Shown one piece after another: positions 8,123-13,978 of a DNA stretch of 33,007 nucleotides. The stretch's first letter is position 1, and every line of letters begins with the position of its first letter. The translations under genes were made by a program, and so were the position numbers. The stretch comes from Saccharothrix longispora (GTDB lineage: Bacteria > Actinomycetota > Actinomycetes > Mycobacteriales > Pseudonocardiaceae): assembly GCF_030852425.1 (NCBI RefSeq), contig NZ_NSDM01000034.1, forward strand, positions 1-33,007. The letters run 5' to 3'. A model generated the notes under the pieces. The model was given only the letters and a program-made list of their open reading frames with translations. It was not told the origin of the DNA and ran no database searches.

Positions 8123-10084
8123 TCAGAAGGGTTGTGCGCCGTCGCGCACGAAGAGGGGGATGCGGTGCAGCGGCGCGTCCGCCAGGACGGTCCGCCCGCC
8201 CTCGTGGACCTCGCCGGTCGCGTGGTCGGTCCACCGCGCGCCCGCCGGCAGGCGCACCTCCCGTGACCGCTCGCCGTGCCGGTACACCGGGGCGACGAGC
8301 AGGTCCGGGCCGAACAGGAACTGGTCGTCCACGGCCCAGGCGGCCTCGTCGTGGGGGAAGTCGACGAACAGCGGCCGCATGGGCGGCAGGCCGGTCTCCG
8401 TGGCGACGCGCATCTGCTCCAGCACGTAGGGCCGCAGGCGCTCCCGCAGCCGCATGGCGGCGGTGATGTGCTCGTACGCCTCGTCGCCGTAGGACCACAC
8501 CTCGTTGGGCCCGCCGGTCATGGTCGGGTGCAGCGGCACGTCGGGGTCGCGGAAGCCGTGCAGCCGGAACAGCGGGCACAGCGCGCCGTACTGGAACCAG
8601 CGGACGATCAGCTCGCGGTACTCGGGCGACGCCTGGTCGCCGCCGTGGAAGCCGCCGATGTCGGTGGTCCACCAGGGGATGCCGGACAGCGCCACGTTGA
8701 GCCCGGCGCGGATCTGCGCGCCCAGGGACTCGAAGGTGGCCGGGATGTCGCCGGACCACAGGGCGGCGCCGTAGCGCTGGCTGCCCGCCCACGCCGAGCG
8801 GTTGAGGGTGATGATCTCCGTCTCGCCCTCGGCGCGCATGCCCTCGAAGAACGCCCTGGCGTTGTTCACCGGGTAGGCGTTGAGCACTTCGAGGCCGGGG
8901 CCGTCGTGGGTGAGCAGGTTCTCCGGCGCGCCGGGCTTCAGCTCGGGTTCGCACGCGTCGAGCCACCACACGCGCACGCCGTGGTCGTAGTAGTTGCGCT
9001 TGACCCGGTCCCAGACGAACGCGCGGGCCTCCGGGTTGGACGCGTCGTAGAACGACACGCCCACCTCGCCCTCGACGCCCTTGTCGGGCCAGTCGGCGTG
9101 CACCGGCGGTCCCTGCTCGGTGGCGATGAACAGGCCGCGCTCCAGCATCACCGGGTAGTTCTCGGACAGCGGGCTGACCGAGGGCCACACCGACACCATG
9201 AGCTTGACGCCCATCCCGTCCAGCTCGCGCACGGCGGCGGCCGGGTCGGGCCACTCGGCGGGGTCGAAGCGCCACTCGCCCAGGTGCGTCCAGTGGAAGA
9301 AGTCGACGACGATCACGGACAGCGGCAGGCCGCGGTCGCGGTACTCGCGGGCGACGGCCAGCAGCTCCTCCTGGGAGCGGTAGCGCAGCTTGCTCTGCCA
9401 GAACCCCGCCGCCCACTCGGGGAACTCCGGGGCGTGGCCGGTGGCGTCGGCGTAGTTGCGCAGCACGTCGGCCGGGTCGCCGGCGGTGAGCCAGTAGTCG
9501 ATCTGGCGGGCGCTGTCGGACACCCAGCGGGTGCCGGTGCGGCCCAGCTCGACGCGGCCGACGGCGGGGGTGTTCCAGAGCAGGCCGTAGCCGCGGCTGG
9601 ACACCAGGAACGGGATGGTGACCTCGGCGTTGCGCTGCACCAGCTCGACGACCGCGCCCTTCTGGTCGAGCAGGCCGTGCTGGTGCTGGCCCAGGCCGAA
9701 GAGGCGTTCGCCGTCGTAGGCGCGGAAGTTCTGCGCCACGCGGTGGTAGCCGTTGCCGGTCGAGGTGAACAGCCGGGAGCCGGGCCACCAGAAGTGGATG
9801 CGCTCCTCGGCCAGCAGTTCGGTCTGGGTGTCCTCGCGGACGAACCGCAGCAGGCCCTCGCCCAGCTCCACGCGCAGCTTCCCGTTGACCAGGACCGCGC
9901 TCGCCTGCCCGACCTTCACCTCGACCTCGGCGTCGGGCCGCCCGACCAACGCGCCGGGCACGTCGTCGCGCACGCCGGTCAGCCCCACCCGCACGCGGAC
10001 GGCGTCGGGTCCCCACGCCTCCACGCGCACCACCTGGTGGCCGTCGCGCCAGTCGAATCCGCCGCTGATCTCGCGCAAGCCCAT
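8123..10084 (-). CDS. Glycoside hydrolase family 31 (alpha-xylosidase or alpha-glucosidase)
   Basis: A 653-residue GH31 enzyme without a signal peptide. An N-terminal beta-sandwich (about 1-215) leads into the barrel. The nucleophile is D376 in WWLDACEPE and the acid/base is D446 in ALWSGDI; IPWWTTDIGGF and FRLHGFRD follow as in family members. The WWLDACEPE form and the loop order resemble characterised alpha-xylosidases more than maltase-type enzymes, but the sequence alone does not settle this. No PA14 insert is seen. The ATG at 10084 has an AGGAGG site 9-10 nt upstream, and the frame upstream of it is not GH31-like. A 14-bp LacI-type operator lies 22 bp before the start codon, so this gene probably begins an internally regulated segment of the operon. 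It would remove alpha-xylosyl residues from xyloglucan oligosaccharides. Confidence 0.92.
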   Translation of the reverse strand: MGLREISGGFDWRDGHQVVRVEAWGPDAVRVRVGLTGVRDDVPGALVGRPDAEVEVKVGQASAVLVNGKLRVELGEGLLRFVREDTQTELLAEERIHFWWPGSRLFTSTGNGYHRVAQNFRAYDGERLFGLGQHQHGLLDQKGAVVELVQRNAEVTIPFLVSSRGYGLLWNTPAVGRVELGRTGTRWVSDSARQIDYWLTAGDPADVLRNYADATGHAPEFPEWAAGFWQSKLRYRSQEELLAVAREYRDRGLPLSVIVVDFFHWTHLGEWRFDPAEWPDPAAAVRELDGMGVKLMVSVWPSVSPLSENYPVMLERGLFIATEQGPPVHADWPDKGVEGEVGVSFYDASNPEARAFVWDRVKRNYYDHGVRVWWLDACEPELKPGAPENLLTHDGPGLEVLNAYPVNNARAFFEGMRAEGETEIITLNRSAWAGSQRYGAALWSGDIPATFESLGAQIRAGLNVALSGIPWWTTDIGGFHGGDQASPEYRELIVRWFQYGALCPLFRLHGFRDPDVPLHPTMTGGPNEVWSYGDEAYEHITAAMRLRERLRPYVLEQMRVATETGLPPMRPLFVDFPHDEAAWAVDDQFLFGPDLLVAPVYRHGERSREVRLPAGARWTDHATGEVHEGGRTVLADAPLHRIPLFVRDGAQPF

Positions 10085-10105
10085 CCGGTGTTCCTCCTGT
10101 TGAGT

Positions 10106-10119
10106 TCGAAGCGCTTCGA
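10106..10119. promoter_or_regulatory. LacI-family operator upstream of GH31
   Basis: TCGAAGCGCTTCGA is a perfect 14-bp palindrome with the central CG typical of LacI-family sites. It lies in the 68-bp gap between lacI and GH31. It matches the site before GH3 (13749-13762) at 12 of 14 positions. Confidence 0.75.
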
Positions 10120-10152
10120 CGGCACCCGGCGGAGCGGGCCGGGGACGCGGGG

Positions 10153-11151
10153 TCAGCGCGTGGTGCTCGCCCGCTCGGTCAGCCGTGGCGGCAGCAGCGT
10201 GAGCGGGGGCGTCGGGGTGCGGTCGAGCTTGGCCATCAGCAGCGCGACCGCGTGGTGGCCGAGCTGCTCGGCGGGCACCGCCACCGAGGTCAGCGGCGGC
10301 ATCAGCCGCTCGGCCTGGTCGTCGGGGCAGATCGCGATCACCGCGATGTCGTCGGGCACCTTGCGGCCCAGCGTGCGCAGCACCTCCACGACCGAGGGCA
10401 GGGCGGCCTCGTTGTGCACGACCAGGCCGGTCACGGCGGGGTGCCGGTCCAGCAGGCCCGTGATGGCCACGCGCACCGACTCGTGGTCGGGTTCGGTGGG
10501 CAGGGTCGTGGAGGCGACGCCGCGGCGCATGGCGGCGGCGCTGAACCCGGCCATGGTGCGGTGCGCGAAGCCTGTGTCGCGCTGGTAGACCGCGCGCGGC
10601 GCGCCGACGAGCGCCAGGTAGGTGTGCCCGAGGTCGGCCAGGTGGTCCACGCAGCGGGCCCCCGCCTCGGCGAAGTCCAGGTCCACGCACGTCAGACCGG
10701 CCGCGTCGGCGGGGAAGCCGATCAGCACCGAGGGCCGGTCCAGCTCCCGCAGCACCGGCACGCGCTCGTCGTGCATCTCCACGTCCATCACCAGCAGGCC
10801 GTCGACCTGGGCGCTGCCCGCCACCCGGCGCAACCCGGCCGCGCCCTGGTCGGCGGTCACCAGCAGCACGTCGTGGTCGTGCCTGCGGGCCGCGTTGGCT
10901 ACCGCGACGACGAACTGCATCAGCACCGGCATGTGCATGCCCTCGCGCACCGGCAGCACCAGCGCCAGCACGTTGGCCCGGTTGCTGGCCAGCGACCGGG
11001 CGCCCGCGTGCGGGTGGTAGCCCAGTGCCCGCACGCTCGCCTCGACCCTGGCCTTGGTCGCCGTGGAGATCGAGCGGCGCCCCGTCAGCACGTACGACAC
11101 GGTGCTGGGGGCGACCCCGGCGTGCCGCGCGACATCGGCGATGGTGACCAC
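10153..11151 (-). CDS. LacI-family transcriptional regulator of the oligosaccharide operon
   Basis: A 332-residue LacI/GalR-type repressor. Residues 1-26 form the DNA-binding helix-turn-helix (TIADVARHAGVAPSTVSYVLTG), then the hinge helix near RSLASNRANVLALVLP (about 53-68), and the periplasmic-binding-protein-like sugar-sensing and dimer domain. The GTG start is one base after the GH3 stop and has GGGAGGTG about 8 nt upstream, so it is co-translated with GH3. Because a matching operator lies before GH3, the repressor probably controls its own synthesis as well as the GH31-onward genes. The effector is likely a mono- or disaccharide released from the imported glycan. The site differs from the CelR/CebR box found at the nearby cellulase genes, so the two systems are likely under different repressors. 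Confidence 0.92.
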   Translation of the reverse strand: MVTIADVARHAGVAPSTVSYVLTGRRSISTATKARVEASVRALGYHPHAGARSLASNRANVLALVLPVREGMHMPVLMQFVVAVANAARRHDHDVLLVTADQGAAGLRRVAGSAQVDGLLVMDVEMHDERVPVLRELDRPSVLIGFPADAAGLTCVDLDFAEAGARCVDHLADLGHTYLALVGAPRAVYQRDTGFAHRTMAGFSAAAMRRGVASTTLPTEPDHESVRVAITGLLDRHPAVTGLVVHNEAALPSVVEVLRTLGRKVPDDIAVIAICPDDQAERLMPPLTSVAVPAEQLGHHAVALLMAKLDRTPTPPLTLLPPRLTERASTTR

Positions 11152-11152
11152 G

Positions 11153-13699
11153 TCAACGCACCTCCCTCACCCGCACGCCCGCCGCCGCGGCGGTGAGCAC
11201 CAGCGACGCGCCGTCGCGCCGCGAGACCCGCGTGCCCGGCGGCGCCGACCGCTCGCCGTCCACCACGTCGTGGAACGCGATCCAGCCGCCCTCGCGGGTG
11301 AACTCCACCTCGTCGTCCACCAGCCGCACGCCGTCGCAGTCGTCGAAGTCGACGGCCCGCAGCACCCCGGCGCGCGGCGCGATCACCTCGCCCTCGACGT
11401 CGATGTCGAGGCGTGCCCTGATCTCGCGGGACGAGGAGCCGACTGCCAGCTCGTAGCGCCCGGTCTCGACGACGCGGCGCCCCGTCGTGACGTCCCAGTG
11501 CCACAGGTGCCCGACGGGCAGCTCGACGGTCGCGGTCTCCCCCGGTTCGAGGTGCACGCGCCGGAACGACTGGAGCCTGCGCACGGGCTGCCGCACCCTG
11601 GGCCGCCGGGCCGACGAGTACAGCTGCACGACCTCCGCGCCGGGCGCGAGGCCGGTGTTGGTGATCGACACGCGGGCGACACCGCCGTCGTGGGCCAGGT
11701 CCGAGTAGTCGAACGTCGCGTAGCCCAGGCCGTGGCCGAACGGGAACAGCGGGTCGCCGGTGAAGTACAGGTACGTGCTGCCCGCGCGGATGACGTCGTA
11801 GTCGAGCACGTCGGGCAGGTCGTCGTCGGAGCGGTACCAGGTCTGGGGCAGCCGGCCGGACGGCGAGTACGCGCCGAACAGCGCCTCGGCCACGGCGCGG
11901 CCCTGCTCCTGCCCGCCGTGCGCGGTCCACACGATCGCGGGGAGCCGCTCCTCCTCGCCGTCGAGGGTGTACGGGTAGCTGCTCACCAGCACCAGCACGG
12001 TCCTCGGGTTGGCCTCGCGGACCGCCCTGACCAGGTCGAGGTTCGGCAGGCGCAGGGTGGTGCGGTCCTGGGTCTCGCGGCCGTTGACGTGCGGGTCGTT
12101 GCCCAGCACGAGGACCGCGACCTCGGCCCGGGCGGCGAGCTCGGCCGCGGCGGCGGTCCCGTCGACGACCAGCTCCACGGTGAACGGACCGATGTCGGTG
12201 CCCTGGACCTTGTTGCGCAGGACGACCCCGTCGTCGGTGGGGCGCGGCTCGAACAGCTCGCGCACGTCCCAGCCGCCGGGCGTGACGGCCTCGGCGACCA
12301 GCGTGCCGTCCTGCCGCACCCCGAGGTAGCGGCGCGACGCCACGTCCCGCAGCGTCCACACCCCGTCGCCCCAGTCGAACCGGTCGAACAGCGCCCGGTC
12401 GCCGAGCCCGACGACGCCGCCGCGCACCCCGAGGTGGCGGCCGTCCGCCGCGCGCAGCGCGATCCGGTCGACGCCCTCGTGGTGGGCGACGGTCGCGAAC
12501 TGCTCCAGTCCGGTGCGGACGGTCACCCGGTAGGGCAGGGTGCCGCTGTACCAGTCCTCGAAGACGGTGTCCGCGTGCGTGCCGATGACCGCCAGGTCCA
12601 CGCCGGACCGCAGCGGCAGGAAGGAGTCGTTGCGCAGCAGCACGACCGCTTGCCGCGCCGCCTCCAGCGCCAGCTCGCCGTGCGTGCCGATGACGTCGGA
12701 CGTGATCGCCGCGTACGGGTTGCCGTCGGCGGGGTCGCCGTCGGGCGGGTCGAACTCGCCCAGCCGGAACCGCAGCGCCAGCACCCGGCCCACGGCGCGG
12801 TCGACGACCCCCTGCTCCAGCAGGCCGTCCTCGATCGCGGTGGTGACGCTCTCGATCGTCAGCGTCGGGTCGGCGTCCTGGTCGGTGAAGCTGTCCAGGC
12901 CCGCGTTGAGCATCGCGGCGTGCGCCTCGGCGTGGGTGGGCAGGTACGCCTGCACCCCGGCCACGTTCGACGGCGCGTAGGCGTCGCTGACCGCGGCCAG
13001 GCCGTCCGGTGCGCACGGCCGCAACTCGGCGTCCAGCAGCGGCGTGAGGTGCGCGGGGCGGCCGTTGACCAGGTTGTAGGCCAGCATCACGGCGACCGCC
13101 GCACCCGCCTCGACCGGGCCGAGGAAGCACGGCAGCTCGTACTCGTGCAGCACGCGGGGGCGCAGGTCCGACGACGTCGTGCAGCGGTCGTCCTCGTTGT
13201 TGTAGCCCAGGAAGTGCTTGAGCGTGGGCGCGGTGCGCAGGTAGCGCGGGTGGTCGCCGCGCAGGCCGCGGGCGTAGGCCGTGCCCATCTCGGCGGTGAG
13301 CACCGGGTCCTCGGAGTAGCCCTCCTCGTTGCGGCCCCAGCGCGGGTCGCGCAGCGGGTTCACCACCGGCGCCCACACGTTGAGGCCGTGCGCGACGGGG
13401 TCGCGGTGGTGGAAGCCGCGCGCCTCGACGCCGGTCGCCTCGCCGACCCGGCGCACCAGGTCGGTGTCCCACGACGCGCCCAGGCCGACCGCCTGCGGGA
13501 ACACGGTGGCCTCGCCGAGCCACGCCACGCCGTGCAGCGCCTCCAGGCCCGTGCGGAACTCGGCGAGGCCCAGTCGGGGCACGGCGGGTTGCCGCTGGTG
13601 GAGCATCGCCACCTTCTCCTCGGCGGTCAGCCGGCCGAGGAGGTCGGCGACCCTGGTCTCCACCGGGAGCCCCGGGTCGCGGAACGGCAGCGGGTCCAC
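11153..13699 (-). CDS. Glycoside hydrolase family 3 beta-glucosidase/beta-xylosidase with inserted fascin-like module
   Basis: An 848-residue GH3 enzyme, cytoplasmic (no signal peptide). The (beta/alpha)8 domain has NVWAPVVNPLRDPRWGR (about 107-123), KHF (161-163) and the nucleophile D239 in AAVSDAYA. The alpha/beta sandwich domain is split by an insert (about 405-500) containing RHLGVRGG and RRYLGVRQDG repeats, like a fascin/ricin-type beta-trefoil lobe. An FnIII-like domain follows (about 672-770), with a 70-residue tail (about 778-848) resembling the start of a CBM6/35 fold (VDFDDCDGVRL, GGWIAF). The GTG at 13699 is preferred because GAGAGG lies 6-7 nt upstream and the protein then begins at DPLPFRDPGLPVETRV; the longer frame to 13810 runs through the operator. 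It would release terminal glucose or xylose. Glucosidase versus xylosidase is unresolved. Confidence 0.9.
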   Translation of the reverse strand: MDPLPFRDPGLPVETRVADLLGRLTAEEKVAMLHQRQPAVPRLGLAEFRTGLEALHGVAWLGEATVFPQAVGLGASWDTDLVRRVGEATGVEARGFHHRDPVAHGLNVWAPVVNPLRDPRWGRNEEGYSEDPVLTAEMGTAYARGLRGDHPRYLRTAPTLKHFLGYNNEDDRCTTSSDLRPRVLHEYELPCFLGPVEAGAAVAVMLAYNLVNGRPAHLTPLLDAELRPCAPDGLAAVSDAYAPSNVAGVQAYLPTHAEAHAAMLNAGLDSFTDQDADPTLTIESVTTAIEDGLLEQGVVDRAVGRVLALRFRLGEFDPPDGDPADGNPYAAITSDVIGTHGELALEAARQAVVLLRNDSFLPLRSGVDLAVIGTHADTVFEDWYSGTLPYRVTVRTGLEQFATVAHHEGVDRIALRAADGRHLGVRGGVVGLGDRALFDRFDWGDGVWTLRDVASRRYLGVRQDGTLVAEAVTPGGWDVRELFEPRPTDDGVVLRNKVQGTDIGPFTVELVVDGTAAAAELAARAEVAVLVLGNDPHVNGRETQDRTTLRLPNLDLVRAVREANPRTVLVLVSSYPYTLDGEEERLPAIVWTAHGGQEQGRAVAEALFGAYSPSGRLPQTWYRSDDDLPDVLDYDVIRAGSTYLYFTGDPLFPFGHGLGYATFDYSDLAHDGGVARVSITNTGLAPGAEVVQLYSSARRPRVRQPVRRLQSFRRVHLEPGETATVELPVGHLWHWDVTTGRRVVETGRYELAVGSSSREIRARLDIDVEGEVIAPRAGVLRAVDFDDCDGVRLVDDEVEFTREGGWIAFHDVVDGERSAPPGTRVSRRDGASLVLTAAAAGVRVREVR

Positions 13700-13718
13700 G
13701 GCACACCTCTCGCGCTCG

Positions 13719-13903
13719 TCGAATTCGTCGAATGTCCAGGTATGTGAATCGAAACGATTCGATTCGTGACCGGAGATCACCCCGTTCGGCTCAGCGGCGG
13801 GGGGTGCCAAAAATGTGGCACAGGTCTCCGAGTCGAGTCAACACCGAAGTTTCGCGAATGTTTCGATTCGAGGAGTTCGAATCGAATGCGTTCGACATTC
13901 GAG
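13719..13903. promoter_or_regulatory. GH3 upstream control region with clustered TCGAA elements
   Basis: About ten TCGAA or TTCGA elements crowd this stretch. Besides the main operator at 13746-13765, a longer inverted repeat runs from 13864 to 13884 (CGATTCGA ... TCGAATCG) with a different spacing. A separate 18-bp inverted repeat, GTGCCA-N6-TGGCAC, lies at 13804-13821. On the minus strand a weak promoter, TTGACT (13841-13836), an 18-bp spacer and CACATT (13817-13812), would place the start point just upstream of the operator. The promoter is a guess. Confidence 0.5.
13746..13765. promoter_or_regulatory. LacI-family operator upstream of GH3
   Basis: GAATCGAAACGATTCGATTC is a 20-bp inverted repeat broken only at one central base pair. 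Its core, TCGAAACGATTCGA (13749-13762), has the same arms and central CG as the operator before GH31. It lies about 50 bp upstream of the GH3 GTG. Confidence 0.75.
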
Positions 13904-13928
13904 ACGCGATGTCGTGACCACGCCGAAC

Positions 13929-13956
13929 ACCCCCCTCACCACGTCGTGAGGGGGGT
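13929..13956 (-). terminator. Hairpin terminator after GH48
   Basis: A perfect 11-bp stem (ACCCCCCTCAC with GTGAGGGGGGT) closes a 6-nt loop, 23 bp beyond the GH48 stop. It separates the cellulase genes from the GH3 control region. There is no clear T-run, as is usual in GC-rich actinomycetes. Confidence 0.8.
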
Positions 13957-13978
13957 GACGGCGACCTTCGGTTGGGTC

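Noticed and set aside
11085..13706. Very long open frames on both strands over the hydrolase, mce and regulator genes
   Set aside because: High G+C leaves few stop codons; the products are low-complexity Arg/Gly/Ala/Pro or Val/Gln/Arg/His and show no domains.
13700..13810. N-terminal extension of GH3 to 13810
   Set aside because: It would translate the LacI operator and promoter; the GTG at 13699 has a good ribosome site and begins at the conserved N-terminus.
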